Shown piece by piece: positions 26,167-36,454 of a stretch of 64,000 nucleotides of DNA; position 1 is the stretch's first letter; each line of letters opens with the position of its first letter. A program made the position numbers and the translations under genes. Source of the DNA: Leclercia adecarboxylata (GTDB taxonomy: Bacteria > Pseudomonadota > Gammaproteobacteria > Enterobacterales > Enterobacteriaceae); contig NZ_CP035382.1 of NCBI RefSeq assembly GCF_006874705.1, forward strand, positions 1,178,001 to 1,242,000, read 5' to 3'. Under the pieces are notes generated by a model that worked only from the letters and a program-made list of their open reading frames with translations, was not told where the DNA came from and made no database searches.

Positions 26167-28283
26167 ACAGCGGTATCCTCGTTGGCTTTATTCCTGCGGC
26201 GAGCGTCCTCATGACTGCGACGACGCTTATCACGACGGTCTTTCCAGGTCAGCCAGAACAGATCGAATACGCTGCGAATAATGATCAACAACGAGCGGAA
26301 CGGGTTGTCCTGCTGTTTTGGCGGGTTGATCCACGCATCGGCGCGCGCCAGTACCACCCGCACCAGTTCGCGGCGGCGATCCAGCGGGATTTCGGCAAAC
26401 ATCAGGCGAATATACTGCTCATCGTGCGCAATCACGCTGACCGGAATACTGATGGCCCCGGACTGCAGCTGCAGCTCAATCTCTTCGATTTCATCGGTCA
26501 GGTGACGATCGTCCACGACCGCAATACGGCAGCCGCCCATGGAGAGATCCAGGGTATGGCTACGCGAGGAGATCCCGCTGGCGTAGTGGATCACCACCGG
26601 CACGTTGGCATCGATACGGATAGTTTTACGCGTCTGGCGGGTTTCCCGCGCCACGGCAATGGCCGCCAGCAGGAAGATCAGGCTGTAAAGGCCCCAGCCG
26701 ACGTTGAGAGCGATAACCATCGGATCCACGCTGAAGTAGTCGTAGGCGACGGCGCGCACAATCCCGGCAATGACTCCTGCCGCCAGCAGGAGCGCAATGA
26801 TCAGGTGCGGGCGGACAATACTGAAATCGAAGTAGCCCACATCCAGCAGGGCGCCTTTATCCGTCACGTTGAACTTGCCGCGCTTCGGGAAGATGAGGGT
26901 AATCACCGTCGGCAACACCAGATGGAAGGCCAGCACCAGGTCGTAGATCTCCCCCCAGAAGCTGTAGCGGAAACGCCCGTTGACCCGCGAGTTCACATAA
27001 ATACAGAGGAACAGGTGCGGCAACATGTAGGCGAAAATCAGGCTCGCCGAGGAGTGGATAATGTTCAGGTTAAACAGCAGGTAAGCCAGCGGGGCGGTGA
27101 GGAACGCCACGCGCGGCAGAGCAAACTGGAACGACAGCATGGCGTTCAGATAGCAAAGACGCTGCTGCCACTTCAGGCCGCGGCCAAACAGGGGGTTATC
27201 GACACGCAGGATCTGCGTCATGCCGCGCGCCCAGCGGGTACGCTGAATGACGTGCACCACCAGACGCTCGGTCGCCAGCCCTGCCGCCAGGGGGATATCG
27301 AGATAGGCCGACTTCCAGCCCAGACGCTGCATCTTCAGCGCGGTGTGGGCATCTTCGGTCACGGTCTCCACCGCAAAGCCGCCAATCTCCTCTAACGCGC
27401 TGCGACGGATCACCGCGCAGGAGCCGCAGAAGAAGGTGGCATTCCAGTTATCATTACCGCGCTGGATCTGCCCGTAGAACAGCTGGCCTTCATTAGGGAT
27501 ATCGCGGCCTGCGGAAAGGTTACGCTCGAACGGATCCGGCGAGTAGAAGTAGTGCGGGGTCTGCATCAGCGCCAGTTTAGGATCGATCAGGAAGGCCCCG
27601 ACCGTCGCCTGCAGGAAGATACGCGTCGCCACGTGGTCGCAGTCAAAGACGCAGATCAGCTCGCCTTTTGTGAGCTTCATGGCGTGGTTGAGGTTACCGG
27701 CTTTGGCGTGGGAGTTATCGTTACGCGTGATGTACCCTACCCCGACGTTGGCGGCAAACACCGCAAACTCGCTGCGTTTACCGTCATCCAGTAGATAGAT
27801 CTTGAGCTTGTCTGCCGGGTAATCGAGACACTGCGCCGCCAGTACGGTATCGCGCACCACCTCCAGGCTTTCGTTGTATGACGGAATATAGATATCCACC
27901 GTCGGCCACTGCGCCATATCATCGGGTAGCGGCACAATCTTGCGCTGGAGAGGAAACAGGTTTTGCAGGTAACTTAAAATAATAATTACCCAGATGTAGA
28001 GCTCGGCAAGAAATAACCCGATGCCCAGTATGGTTTCTATTTCGGAATTAAAGTGCAGCGTCTGCGTGGCGCGGAACCAGATATATCGGGTGGACATTAA
28101 TACCGCCACCACCATCATGATTATCGATATACGATGATGTTTACTAAAGCCCAGCAGGAATAGTACCCCGATAGTGATTAGACCGAAGATATACTGCTTC
28201 TGGCTATCCATTGGGGTGATAATAATTAATACGGCGATGGGTGCTAAGACCAATAGCAGTAGATAAAACAGCGCCTTTTTCAT
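26163..28283 (-). CDS. bcsA: Cellulose synthase catalytic subunit BcsA (UDP-forming, c-di-GMP-activated)
   Basis: It polymerises UDP-glucose into beta-1,4-glucan and translocates it. The 706-residue protein has N-terminal membrane helices, a family 2 glycosyltransferase domain with the conserved DDGKR and DCDHV aspartates, the TED motif (Thr309-Asp311), the QRTRW motif (Gln347-Trp351), further membrane helices, and a C-terminal PilZ domain. The PilZ c-di-GMP motif is intact: RKTIR (Arg552-Arg556) followed by DLSMGGCR. Activity should therefore respond to c-di-GMP. It is shorter than E. coli BcsA (872) at the N-terminus, as usual in type I operons. It lies 20 bases after bcsQ. Confidence 0.95.
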   Translation of the reverse strand: MKKALFYLLLLVLAPIAVLIIITPMDSQKQYIFGLITIGVLFLLGFSKHHRISIIMMVVAVLMSTRYIWFRATQTLHFNSEIETILGIGLFLAELYIWVIIILSYLQNLFPLQRKIVPLPDDMAQWPTVDIYIPSYNESLEVVRDTVLAAQCLDYPADKLKIYLLDDGKRSEFAVFAANVGVGYITRNDNSHAKAGNLNHAMKLTKGELICVFDCDHVATRIFLQATVGAFLIDPKLALMQTPHYFYSPDPFERNLSAGRDIPNEGQLFYGQIQRGNDNWNATFFCGSCAVIRRSALEEIGGFAVETVTEDAHTALKMQRLGWKSAYLDIPLAAGLATERLVVHVIQRTRWARGMTQILRVDNPLFGRGLKWQQRLCYLNAMLSFQFALPRVAFLTAPLAYLLFNLNIIHSSASLIFAYMLPHLFLCIYVNSRVNGRFRYSFWGEIYDLVLAFHLVLPTVITLIFPKRGKFNVTDKGALLDVGYFDFSIVRPHLIIALLLAAGVIAGIVRAVAYDYFSVDPMVIALNVGWGLYSLIFLLAAIAVARETRQTRKTIRIDANVPVVIHYASGISSRSHTLDLSMGGCRIAVVDDRHLTDEIEEIELQLQSGAISIPVSVIAHDEQYIRLMFAEIPLDRRRELVRVVLARADAWINPPKQQDNPFRSLLIIIRSVFDLFWLTWKDRRDKRRRSHEDARRRNKANEDTAV

Positions 28284-28303
28284 AGGACGTCCTGAAATTG
28301 TCG

Positions 28304-29110
28304 TCAGAAACTGGAGGTTCTCAGGCTGGCGTGCACGGCGCCGTCACCGACCTGGATACCCAAAATACCCGCGATACGCTTACTCACCAGCTCGATATCA
28401 AACGCAGCCGCCGAGGTGGCGCTGAAATCCAGTATCGATTGCTGTGAGGCATTGGCCTCAGGCACGCTTTCATCCCGGTTGATCACACCAAGCAGGCGGT
28501 CACCGAGGCGTTGCTGTAAGAAGGCGGTGACGTCACGGCTGATATGGCGCCGGTTGTCACTCTGGTTAACCAGGAAATAGTATCCGGCCTTGTTCTCTGG
28601 CGGTTCGCCGCCGGTCAGCCGGTGATTTTCGATGTGGGGCAGCAGAGACAGTGATGCGGTGTCGGCCAGCAGGGTCACCAGATGCAGATCGGCCAGCGGA
28701 GAGATCGCCTTCAGCGCCGGGTTCGGCCCTGGAGGGAAATCGGCCAGGATGATCAGCCCCGGGTAGTTCAGCAGGGAGCTTAAGCCTCGCGCCAGGAAGT
28801 TGCTGTCGCTGGTCAGATTATGCTCAAAGATCAGGCGCTGTTCTTCCGTCACTTCGCCATAGGGCAGGACGAACATATTGCTGCCCGCCGTCAGCACCGA
28901 CTGGCTCCAGTCTGCCGACTCATTGGCACGCGCAACGTAGCCGCGCCCGTCAGACAAGGGCACGCCAAAATGCAGACGCAGCGCGTTCTGTACATCGAAG
29001 TCAATGGCCAGAACTTTATTGCCGGAACGTGCCAGAGCATAAGCGAGGTTGGCCGTGACCGTGGTTTTCCCTACTCCGCCTTTTGGCGAGCAAATACACA
29101 CTAACGGCAT
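28304..29110 (-). CDS. bcsQ: BcsQ (MinD/ParA-like ATPase of the cellulose operon)
   Basis: The 268-residue SIMIBI-class ATPase has the deviant Walker A at the N-terminus ([19 protein letters not shown]), [13 protein letters not shown] as the Walker B/switch region, and [14 protein letters not shown] further on. BcsQ helps place and assemble the cellulose synthase at the pole or along the cell. Its start overlaps the last 10 bases of bcsO, so translation is probably coupled. Confidence 0.92.
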   Translation of the reverse strand: MPLVCICSPKGGVGKTTVTANLAYALARSGNKVLAIDFDVQNALRLHFGVPLSDGRGYVARANESADWSQSVLTAGSNMFVLPYGEVTEEQRLIFEHNLTSDSNFLARGLSSLLNYPGLIILADFPPGPNPALKAISPLADLHLVTLLADTASLSLLPHIENHRLTGGEPPENKAGYYFLVNQSDNRRHISRDVTAFLQQRLGDRLLGVINRDESVPEANASQQSILDFSATSAAAFDIELVSKRIAGILGIQVGDGAVHASLRTSSF

Positions 29111-29718
29111 GAAGCGATTTTCTCCAGGAGCGGTTGTAACGGAAGATCTTTCACCGGATGGCTGGCACGCCCGGACGTTTTAGTCGCGAACAGTTGCTCA
29201 AAGCGCACCGGCTCCGCCGGTTTCGGCGTGTTCACTGCCGCAGCAGGTACGGGTACAGATGCAGGTACCGGCGCCAGCGCGGGTGCTGAATGGAATGCGG
29301 ATGGCGCCGCCGCAACAGGCGTCTCTTTCACGACCGCGCGGGGGGCCGCCTCAGGGCGCAGCTGATCGAACAAAGAGGGTGACGCCGGATGAAGCTGCGT
29401 CTGCGCCTCCTTATCTGCGCTGCCGCTGGTTATGCTCTGCAGGATAGACGGGGCTGAACCGGCAGGCTCCGCCACGGGCGTCTTCGTCAGGCTGGCAAAA
29501 GCAGCATCCAGTTCGCCGGGCTTAACGGCCTGCGGCACGGGCACCGCAACGCTGCCAGCCTTAGCCAGCACTGCGTCACTGTCCACACCCGCCAGCTGGT
29601 TGATAATCGCCCAGCTGCTGCTTGAGGCCTGTTTGTTTTGCGCTGACAGGTCCTTAAAGTGGATGTCACCGGTGCGCGTTTTATCCTTAAAACGCTGCAA
29701 ATCATCATAATTTTTCAT
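29101..29718 (-). CDS. bcsO: Cellulose biosynthesis protein BcsO
   Basis: The 205-residue protein matches BcsO of enterobacterial type I cellulose operons by its N-terminus ([19 protein letters not shown], then [11 protein letters not shown]) and its long Ala/Pro-rich low-complexity middle (about residues 60-165). The C-terminal [20 protein letters not shown], with PLQPLLEKI after it, resembles the end seen in family members. Its biochemical role is not known; it is regarded as an accessory factor acting with BcsQ. It is the first gene of the operon, so the operon promoter lies just beyond 29718. Confidence 0.85.
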   Translation of the reverse strand: MKNYDDLQRFKDKTRTGDIHFKDLSAQNKQASSSSWAIINQLAGVDSDAVLAKAGSVAVPVPQAVKPGELDAAFASLTKTPVAEPAGSAPSILQSITSGSADKEAQTQLHPASPSLFDQLRPEAAPRAVVKETPVAAAPSAFHSAPALAPVPASVPVPAAAVNTPKPAEPVRFEQLFATKTSGRASHPVKDLPLQPLLEKIASCR

Positions 29719-30248
29719 GGTATTACTCTTGATTCACAAGTCAGTATTTTTGTTTCCTGCATGACTTTGCCAGGGACAACAGTTTTATGGGATTACGAAC
29801 ATGTAAAGGGAGTGAAGGGTTAACAACTATCATCGCCCCGCCATCGCTGGCGCTAATATTTGTTTACCGAATATTCTAATGCATATTACGTAGAGCTAAT
29901 ACTATCTACAAGCTTATCGATAGATCACACATTTTCTCCACTTTTCCCCATTAACAACCTACAACTTAAACATAAAATGTTGTTTTATGTTACGTAATTG
30001 AAACATTTGACCGGAAAAATAGTGTAATTGCGGTTAAATACCGGAGAGTAACTATAAGCAGGATTTATGAAAAAACGCGAAAAGTCGTAGTACTGGAGGT
30101 GGGAGTCGCATAACCCTCATACCATTACCTGGCGCAAAATTAACGCATTCCCCCGTCGCGCCATTCATCAGACATGTGTATTATTCCCTGTTGTTTTCCT
30201 GACAACTATCCTTAACTCAAATACTTAAGCGCCAAAGCGAAAAGCATC
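29719..30248. promoter_or_regulatory. Divergent promoter region of the cellulose operon and the J-domain gene
   Basis: This 530-base AT-rich gap separates bcsO (minus) from the J-domain gene (plus). It contains several AT tracts and a half-match to a CRP site (tgtgatctatcgata on minus, about 29918-29932). I see no strong terminator and no plausible gene. A seven-codon frame at about 30067 is too short to call. Both promoters must be here, but I cannot place them. Confidence 0.5.
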
Positions 30249-31418
30249 ATGAGCACACCGATCAAACGGCTGGAAATCATTAAAAATGCCATTGAACTGG
30301 AAGATGACGACATCATCGAGAGTCAGCTGGCACGGTTGAAAAGCGAAGCCTTTGACGAGGAGCTGCGGGCGATCGTCGTGGCGCTTGAGCAGAAAAACTA
30401 CACCGGGGCGATGGCGGCCATTACCCACTGGCTGCAAAGCCAGCGTGCCGTGACAACGTGGCGCGATCCGCAGCTGGCCGCCAGCAAGCTGGAGCTGAAA
30501 GCGCTGGAAGAACGCCTGCGCGATCTGATCGACAGGCGTAACGCCCGCGTTCAGCAGCTGGATGAATTTAACGATATCTACCTCACCCGTCTCGGCCCGC
30601 TGATGAGCCAGATCCTCGCCCTGCGCAAAACCCTGGCGGAGCTTAATCTGCGCCGCCAGCAGGCGGAGGCGCGCCGCCGGGAGGCGGATTATCGCCGCTG
30701 CCAGCAGTACGTTGCTCAGGCGGTGGAGGTGCTGACCACGCTGACCCGACACTGGCGCGATCTGCCCGCCGACTCGGTGCAGGCCGCCGCGGCGCGTAAG
30801 CATCTGCAACAGCAAAGCAACCTCATCGCCAACCTGCTGGCCGAAGCCCAGGAGCTGGAAACAGGCTTAACCCGCGAAGAGGAGCCCGCCCGTCAGGCGC
30901 GGGACGAAGCCAATGACGAGTATGAAAAATACCGCGAGCAGCAGCATGAAGCGGAGATCCGCCTGCGCAAGGGCAAGGATCTGTCGGAAGAGGATCAGAA
31001 TGAGCTAAAACGGCTCTGGCGCCAGGCGAGCAAGCTCTGTCACCCGGATCTGGTGGCGGACGAGCTGAAGGAAGAGGCGAACGCCATGATGGTGCAGCTG
31101 AACCAGGCGAAGCAGCGTGGCGATGTAAAAGCGATCCGCTCTCTGGTAGCCCGTCTGCATCAGGGGCTGGAGCCGCTGATGGCCAGCGACAGACTGAACG
31201 ACCTGACGCGTATCCGCAAAAAGATGGCCCAGGTCCGGGAGCAGATCGACACCCTGTTGAGCGAGCTGGCGGAGCTGGAAAAAGAGGAGTCCTGGCTGCT
31301 GGTCTCCTCGCTGAGCAATATGGAAGCCTACTTTGCCCAGCAGGAGAAGGCCCTGCACGAGGTGCGCGCCTCGCTCGAACATCAGGTCAGCGAAGCGCAG
31401 CTCGACGACGTGGCCTGA
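30249..31418 (+). CDS. Coiled-coil protein with a degenerate J-domain
   Basis: I do not recognise a named gene. The 389-residue product is almost entirely charged helix, rich in Leu, Glu, Arg and Ala, with predicted coiled coils around residues 80-150 and 180-255 and again near the C-terminus. At residues 265-267 it has His-Pro-Asp, inside LKRLWRQASKLCHPDLVADE, the signature of a J-domain that stimulates an Hsp70 ATPase. The domain looks shortened and is internal. There is no signal peptide or membrane segment. It stands alone between the cellulose operon and yqjH. A role as a DnaK co-chaperone for a large assembly is an inference from the motif only. Confidence 0.7.
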   Translation: MSTPIKRLEIIKNAIELEDDDIIESQLARLKSEAFDEELRAIVVALEQKNYTGAMAAITHWLQSQRAVTTWRDPQLAASKLELKALEERLRDLIDRRNARVQQLDEFNDIYLTRLGPLMSQILALRKTLAELNLRRQQAEARRREADYRRCQQYVAQAVEVLTTLTRHWRDLPADSVQAAAARKHLQQQSNLIANLLAEAQELETGLTREEEPARQARDEANDEYEKYREQQHEAEIRLRKGKDLSEEDQNELKRLWRQASKLCHPDLVADELKEEANAMMVQLNQAKQRGDVKAIRSLVARLHQGLEPLMASDRLNDLTRIRKKMAQVREQIDTLLSELAELEKEESWLLVSSLSNMEAYFAQQEKALHEVRASLEHQVSEAQLDDVA

Positions 31419-32183
31419 TTATTTGGCGTGCCAGTATGCGCTGGCACGCACCAGCTTCTGATCGATGGCGTCGGTTTCAAACAGGCGGCTCAGGTTTTTC
31501 ACCACCTTCCCTTCCCCGGTCAGCCAGATAAAGTAATCTTCTGCCGGCACGCTGAGCGTCGCCAGACGATCCGCAACCGCCTGCTCGTTATGCCCCACCA
31601 CCCAGCTGATGTTGAACTCGCTTAAGTGGGCCAGATAGTCCTGACAGGCGGCATCGGCAACGGTCACCACGGCGTGAACCTCCGGGCGCACCGGCAGCGC
31701 GCGCAGCGCCTCCAGACGGCGGCGCAGCGCGGGCATGCCCGACTCATCGCAGACGTACAGCTGCCAGGCGTAATCTTCCGGCACCACCAGCGAACCGCGC
31801 GGGCCGCCGATGGAGAGAGTATCTCCCGGCTTCGCCTCTACCGCCCAGCTGCTTGCCACCCCACCGTCATGGATAAAGAAGTCGAGCGCCAGCTCGTGAC
31901 GGGCCGCGTCATACAGCGGGGTGTAATCCCGCGCCTGCGGACGCACGCTATCACCCCAGTCCACGCCCTCGTCCGTTACCACCGGCGGCACAAAGGTCGT
32001 GCCCTTTTCCGGGAAAAAGACCTTGGAATGGTCGTCGAAGCCGCGGGAGCTAAAGCCCTCCAGCGCCTCGCCGCCTAACACGATGCGCTGAAAACCGGCG
32101 CTGACGCGCTCAACGCGGAGCACGTTCAGCTCGCGAAAGCGCAGGTCGTTACGGACACGTTGGGGGTAGCGGGATGTGGTCAT
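31419..32183 (-). CDS. yqjH: NADPH-dependent ferric-chelate reductase YqjH (siderophore-interacting protein)
   Basis: It reduces ferric siderophore complexes such as ferric enterobactin in the cytosol. The 254-residue protein has the FAD-binding siderophore-interacting domain with RDYTPLYDAARHELALDFFI, and GDTLSIGGPRGSLVVPEDY for the FAD/phosphate site, followed by the C-terminal NAD(P)-binding half ending FIWLTGEGKVVKNLSRLF. In E. coli it is repressed by Fur and by YqjI, encoded divergently. Both kinds of site can be seen in the gap between the two genes. Confidence 0.93.
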   Translation of the reverse strand: MTTSRYPQRVRNDLRFRELNVLRVERVSAGFQRIVLGGEALEGFSSRGFDDHSKVFFPEKGTTFVPPVVTDEGVDWGDSVRPQARDYTPLYDAARHELALDFFIHDGGVASSWAVEAKPGDTLSIGGPRGSLVVPEDYAWQLYVCDESGMPALRRRLEALRALPVRPEVHAVVTVADAACQDYLAHLSEFNISWVVGHNEQAVADRLATLSVPAEDYFIWLTGEGKVVKNLSRLFETDAIDQKLVRASAYWHAK

Positions 32184-32208
32184 AATTTGCCTTCGTGAAA
32201 GTGAAACA

Positions 32209-32401
32209 GATATATCGAAAATGAAAGTTAAATGATAATGATTGCTAATTAAACAGATTGCAAGAATTTTTTTGATATAGTCTGCGATCGCGTGTATTGA
32301 TTCAAAAAGAAAAAATTAAACAGTTTAATTTCAAGTAATTACATTAATATCTTTTACTGGCATTGCTACTTTTCACATTTTAGATATAAATTAGATATAT
32401 C
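32209..32401. promoter_or_regulatory. yqjH-yqjI divergent control region with GATATATC sites and a Fur-like box
   Basis: Perfect palindromes GATATATC lie next to each gene start (32209-32216 and 32394-32401), with a related GATATAG at 32274-32280. These are good candidates for YqjI operators. A Fur-like sequence, aatgataatgattgctaat (32231-32249), matches the GATAATGATAATCATTATC consensus well in its left two thirds. This fits joint repression of yqjH by Fur (iron) and YqjI (nickel). Confidence 0.6.
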
Positions 32402-32420
32402 AAAAACACGGAGAAAGACG

Positions 32421-32966
32421 ATGCGACACTCTCACGGCAGCGACAACCACGAGCACCACCACCGCGGACGGGGCGGCGAGCACCATCACGGCGGCGGCCG
32501 CCGTCAGCGTTTCTTTGGGCACGGCGAATTACGCCTGGTGATCCTCGATATCCTGACCCGCAACGCCAGCCACGGCTACGAGCTGATCAAGGCGATTGAG
32601 ACCCTGACTCAGGGCAACTACACGCCCAGCCCGGGCGTGATCTATCCGACGCTCGATTTTCTGCAGGATCAGCAGTTCATCACCCTCACCGAGGAGGAGA
32701 CCGGGCGTAAAAAGATTGAAATTACCCTTGCCGGACAGCAGTGGCTGGAGGAAAACCTGGAGCATCTGGAGCACATTCAGGAGCGCGTCAAAGCACGCTG
32801 CGTGGGATTCCAGCTGCGTAAAAACCCGCAGATGAAGCGGGCGCTGGATAACTTCAAGGCGGTGCTGGATCTGAAGGTGAATCAGGAAGAGACCAGCGAC
32901 GCGCAGATCAAACAGATTATCGGCGTGATCGACCGCGCGGCGCTGGAGATCTCCCAGCTGGATTAA
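32421..32966 (+). CDS. yqjI: PadR-family nickel-responsive repressor YqjI
   Basis: The 181-residue repressor begins with a His-rich metal-binding tail ([20 protein letters not shown], then HHHGGGRR) and continues with a PadR winged helix ([42 protein letters not shown]). In E. coli it senses nickel and represses yqjH and itself. The gene ends 4 bases into the convergent chemotaxis receptor gene. Confidence 0.94.
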   Translation: MRHSHGSDNHEHHHRGRGGEHHHGGGRRQRFFGHGELRLVILDILTRNASHGYELIKAIETLTQGNYTPSPGVIYPTLDFLQDQQFITLTEEETGRKKIEITLAGQQWLEENLEHLEHIQERVKARCVGFQLRKNPQMKRALDNFKAVLDLKVNQEETSDAQIKQIIGVIDRAALEISQLD

Positions 32967-34522
32967 GCGGTGGCTTCTGCGCGAACGCGGAACACTTTCA
33001 CCAGATCTTTCAGGTTTATCGCCTGCTCGTTAAGGGATGAGGCCGCCGCGACAGACTCCTCCACCAGGGCGGAGTTCTGTTGGGTGGTGGAGTCAATCAG
33101 GCCAATCGCGCTGTTGATCTGCGAGATGCCTTCCGTCTGCTCATGGCTTGCCTGGCGGATCTCGCGCAGGATGCCATCCATCTCCTCGACGTTACCCACC
33201 ATGCCGTTAATCAGCCCGCTGGCTTTTTCCACCAGCGCCATCCCGTCCTGGGTCTGGCTGGTTGAGCTCTCAATCAGCTGGCGAATTTCACTGGCCGAGG
33301 TGGCGCTCTTCTGGGCAAGCTGGCGAACTTCACCGGCCACCACCGCAAAGCCGCGGCCGTGTTCACCCGCGCGCGCCGCCTCTACCGCCGCGTTCAGCGC
33401 CAGAATATTGGTCTGGAAGGCGATGGAGTCGATCAGGTTGATGATGTCGGACATCCGGTTGGAGGTCTCGTTAATCAGGCGCATTTTGCTGGTGACCTGC
33501 TTCATCATCTCGCCGTTGCTTTTCACCACCCGAGCCGCATCTGCGGAGAGATGAGTGGCTTCACCGGTATGTGATGCGGTGTTTTTCACCGTCGCGGTGA
33601 TCTGCTCCATCGACGCTGCCGTCTGTTCCACGGAGCTGGCCTGCTCTTCCGTCCGCGCGGCCAGATCCTGGTTGCCCGCCACAATCTGCGCCGCCGCGGT
33701 GGAGATATTTTCCGAGCCGAACTGTACCTGCTGCACAATCTCCAGCAGACGGTTTTTCATCTCCATCAGCGCAGAGAGCAGCTGGCCGGTTTCGTCCTTA
33801 CCGTGCGACGCGATGTTCCCGGTGAGATCGCCATCGGCAATAGACTGGGCAAAATTGACCGCCTCGCCCAGCGGGCGGGTAATCGAGCGCACGATAAACC
33901 ATCCCATCAGGCTGCCCACCGCCACGCTGAACAGAGTGATAAGGATCAGCAGCAGGCGGTTGGTTCTGAAGTCGCCGTCTACCTCCACGCCTGCGCGCTG
34001 CATATGTGTGTTCTGTATGGCAATCAGCTCCTGCACTTTCGCCTTATAGGCCTGCTGCAGGCTGAGGGTATTGGTCATCATCTCCTGAATCGCACCCGCC
34101 CGATCGTTGCTCTGCACCGCCTGCAGGATACGGTAGCGGGAGTCGAGATACTGCTGGCGTACCCCGCGGATATCGCTCAGCACCTGCTGGGACGCTTTAT
34201 CCTGCAGGGCACTGTTCAGGTCGCCGAGGATCCCGGTGATACGTTCGCTGATCGCCTTCAGCTGCTGTTCTGACTGGGCCCTGTACGTGCCCCGATCGTC
34301 CAGCAGCATGAGCTGTTGGGTGCTAATAAATTCCTGGAAGTTGTCGATTAACTGGTTCGCTTTTACCGTGGTGGGATAATCGCTGGTGATAATGGATTGC
34401 ATCCCGTTATTTGCCCGATTAAGGCTCAACAGGGATAAACTTGCACTTATCCCCATCAGGACAATAAAGAACCCAAACGCCAGAAATAATTTCGTGCCGA
34501 TTTTTACGTCATGTAAGAACAT
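32963..34522 (-). CDS. Methyl-accepting chemotaxis protein (Tar/Tsr-type receptor)
   Basis: The 519-residue transducer has two membrane helices ([20 protein letters not shown] near the N-terminus and [20 protein letters not shown] at about 190-210) flanking a periplasmic four-helix ligand domain, then a HAMP domain and the signalling hairpin with the conserved tip [20 protein letters not shown]. The C-terminus ([15 protein letters not shown]) lacks the NWETF pentapeptide, so methylation would need help from other receptors. The start at 34522 has a ggag ribosome binding site and lies just below a near-perfect sigma-28 promoter; the longer frame would run through that promoter. The ligand is unknown. 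It is inserted between yqjI and aer relative to E. coli. Confidence 0.92.
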   Translation of the reverse strand: MFLHDVKIGTKLFLAFGFFIVLMGISASLSLLSLNRANNGMQSIITSDYPTTVKANQLIDNFQEFISTQQLMLLDDRGTYRAQSEQQLKAISERITGILGDLNSALQDKASQQVLSDIRGVRQQYLDSRYRILQAVQSNDRAGAIQEMMTNTLSLQQAYKAKVQELIAIQNTHMQRAGVEVDGDFRTNRLLLILITLFSVAVGSLMGWFIVRSITRPLGEAVNFAQSIADGDLTGNIASHGKDETGQLLSALMEMKNRLLEIVQQVQFGSENISTAAAQIVAGNQDLAARTEEQASSVEQTAASMEQITATVKNTASHTGEATHLSADAARVVKSNGEMMKQVTSKMRLINETSNRMSDIINLIDSIAFQTNILALNAAVEAARAGEHGRGFAVVAGEVRQLAQKSATSASEIRQLIESSTSQTQDGMALVEKASGLINGMVGNVEEMDGILREIRQASHEQTEGISQINSAIGLIDSTTQQNSALVEESVAAASSLNEQAINLKDLVKVFRVRAEATA

Positions 34523-34562
34523 ATTTACTCCATCGATGTGATTATTTCTCAGACGATCAGCG

Positions 34563-34589
34563 TTATCGGTAACTTCATCGCTAACTTTA
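34563..34589 (-). promoter_or_regulatory. Sigma-28 (FliA) promoter of the chemotaxis receptor gene
   Basis: On the minus strand, TAAAGTTA, an 11-base spacer and ACCGATAA match the FliA consensus TAAAGTTT-N11-GCCGATAA at 14 of 16 positions. The transcription start would be near 34555, about 33 bases before the ATG at 34522. This supports flagellar class 3 control and settles the start codon choice. Confidence 0.85.
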
Positions 34590-34810
34590 TGACTTTGATC
34601 GCTTTTTTCTTCCATAATTCCGACAACAGATAGGCGTGAGCTATTAATTTAGCCGCATCGATCGTTACGTAACCACGGAAACGGGGATTTTTGACAGAGC
34701 ATCGGGGAAAACTGACTTAGGCAGGAATAATTAACTGAGGCGTTTTTTTTAGTTATTTAATATTACATTAACAGTAACCGATAAAAATAATCACAACTCA
34801 CAAATAACAA

Positions 34811-34840
34811 AGCCGTTCACTCCGTCAGGAGCAAACGGCT
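34811..34840 (-). terminator. Putative terminator downstream of aer
   Basis: A 7-bp stem AGCCGTT/AACGGCT around a 16-base loop is followed on the minus strand by TTGTTATTTG. It lies 19 bases after the aer stop codon. The U-run is interrupted, so termination may be partial. Confidence 0.6.
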
Positions 34841-34858
34841 TTCTGGAACGTTACTGAC

Positions 34859-36379
34859 TCAATGGAGCACGGTGACGGCATCTTCCAGACGTTTCGCGCG
34901 GTGCTTCACCATTGCGGAAACCTGCGCGCTCGTTTCCACCAGCGCGGCGTTTTTCTGGGTAATGGAATCCAGTTCGGCTACCGCGCGGGTCAGCTCCGAC
35001 AGCCCGGAGGCCTGCTCCGAGGTCGACTGGCTGATCTCCGCGATCAGCCGGGTGACGTTCTGCACCTTCTCCACGATATCGTCCATCGTGCGTCCGGCGG
35101 CATGCACCTGCTCGGAACCCGACATTACTTTGCTGGCGCTGGCGTCGATCAGCTTGCGGATATCGTTGGCGGCACTGGCGCTGCGGCTGGCCAGATGGCG
35201 CACTTCCCCGGCCACCACCGCAAAGCCTTTCCCCTGCTCGCCCGCCCGGGCCGCTTCTACCGCCGCGTTCAGCGCCAGGATGTTGGTCTGGAAGGCAATG
35301 TCGTTAATCAGCTTGGTGATCGAGCCGATACGCTGGGTGCTGTCGGCAATCTCGTCCATGGTGTTGACCACGGTTTGCATCGCGTGCCCGCCTTCGGTGG
35401 CGGCGTCGCTGGCGGCGATGGAGAGCTTATCGGCATCCACCGCGGTTCGGGTGTTGTTCTGCACCGTCATCGCCAGCTGGTTCATCGTCTCCACGGTCTG
35501 TTTCACGTTTGACACCGTCTGGTGGGTGCGATCGTTGAGGTCATCATTCCCCTTCGCCAGCTGGTCGCTGCCGTCACGCACGTTCACTACCTGGCTGGAG
35601 ACGTCATTGATTAGCCAGCGGCACATCAGGCCGAGTTGCCCCACCGCACGCAGGGTCAGCCCCAGCTCGTCGCTGCGGTTAAGATGCTCCACGCTGTTGC
35701 GCTCGCCGGTTGCCACCTTCAGCGCCTGACGCGCCACGTTCTCGACCGGACGCACAATCTGCTGCTCAAACAGCATTGTTCCCAGCAGCATCACCAGCGC
35801 GCTGACCCCCATTGCCGCCCAGCTCGCACCGGTGGCGAACAGGGCTCCCGCCAGCACCAGCCACAGCAGGTTCATCACGCTGCGCACCCGCCAGCGCAGC
35901 GGCATCGCCGGCAGCTTGCCGATCCAGCCTTTCGCCACCACCAGCCCCTTATGCACCCGCTTATTACAGCGCCCTTCATTCAGTGCCTTATATAAAGGTT
36001 CGACGGCGGCAATCTCTTCCGGGGTCGCTTTCACGCGGATGGACATATACCCGGTGGTCTGGCCGTTGCGCACCATCGGCACGGCGTTAGCGCGCACCCA
36101 GTAGTGATCGCCATTTTTACGCAGGTTCTTCACGATACCGCTCCAGGGTTCCCCCTGTTGCAGGGTGTACCACATGTCGGCAAAGGCGGCTTTTGGCATG
36201 TCAGGATGGCGAACGAGGTTGTGCGGCTGACCCACCAGTTCGCCCAGCGAGTACCCGCTTACCTGGACGAAGGTGTCATTGGCCTGGGTAATGTAGCTAT
36301 GCAGATCGGTGGTGGACATCAGGGTGGTGTCATCATTCAGCGGGTATTCACACTGTGTGACAAATCTTTGAGGCGACAT
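34859..36379 (-). CDS. aer: Aerotaxis receptor Aer
   Basis: It senses cellular redox state through FAD in a PAS domain and signals to the chemotaxis kinase. The 506-residue product has the same length as E. coli Aer. The PAS domain contains HANDTF-type [20 protein letters not shown] and [17 protein letters not shown], followed by a short membrane anchor (about residues 165-205), HAMP and the signalling tip [22 protein letters not shown] at 36379 is preferred over ATG at 36385 because aaggg lies six bases upstream of it. It ends VTVLH without a methylation pentapeptide, as in E. coli. Confidence 0.96.
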   Translation of the reverse strand: MSPQRFVTQCEYPLNDDTTLMSTTDLHSYITQANDTFVQVSGYSLGELVGQPHNLVRHPDMPKAAFADMWYTLQQGEPWSGIVKNLRKNGDHYWVRANAVPMVRNGQTTGYMSIRVKATPEEIAAVEPLYKALNEGRCNKRVHKGLVVAKGWIGKLPAMPLRWRVRSVMNLLWLVLAGALFATGASWAAMGVSALVMLLGTMLFEQQIVRPVENVARQALKVATGERNSVEHLNRSDELGLTLRAVGQLGLMCRWLINDVSSQVVNVRDGSDQLAKGNDDLNDRTHQTVSNVKQTVETMNQLAMTVQNNTRTAVDADKLSIAASDAATEGGHAMQTVVNTMDEIADSTQRIGSITKLINDIAFQTNILALNAAVEAARAGEQGKGFAVVAGEVRHLASRSASAANDIRKLIDASASKVMSGSEQVHAAGRTMDDIVEKVQNVTRLIAEISQSTSEQASGLSELTRAVAELDSITQKNAALVETSAQVSAMVKHRAKRLEDAVTVLH

Positions 36380-36427
36380 AGGCATCCCTTGCAGGTTACT
36401 TGAATGTTATTTTTGTAGCGTAAAGAT

Positions 36428-36454
36428 TTTTCGGCGTTAACGGTTTTATCTTTA
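36428..36454 (-). promoter_or_regulatory. Sigma-28 (FliA) promoter of aer
   Basis: On the minus strand, TAAAGATA, an 11-base spacer and GCCGAAAA match the FliA consensus at 13 of 16 positions. It lies about 50 bases upstream of the aer start. Aer is known to be a class 3 flagellar-regulated gene in E. coli. Confidence 0.75.
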
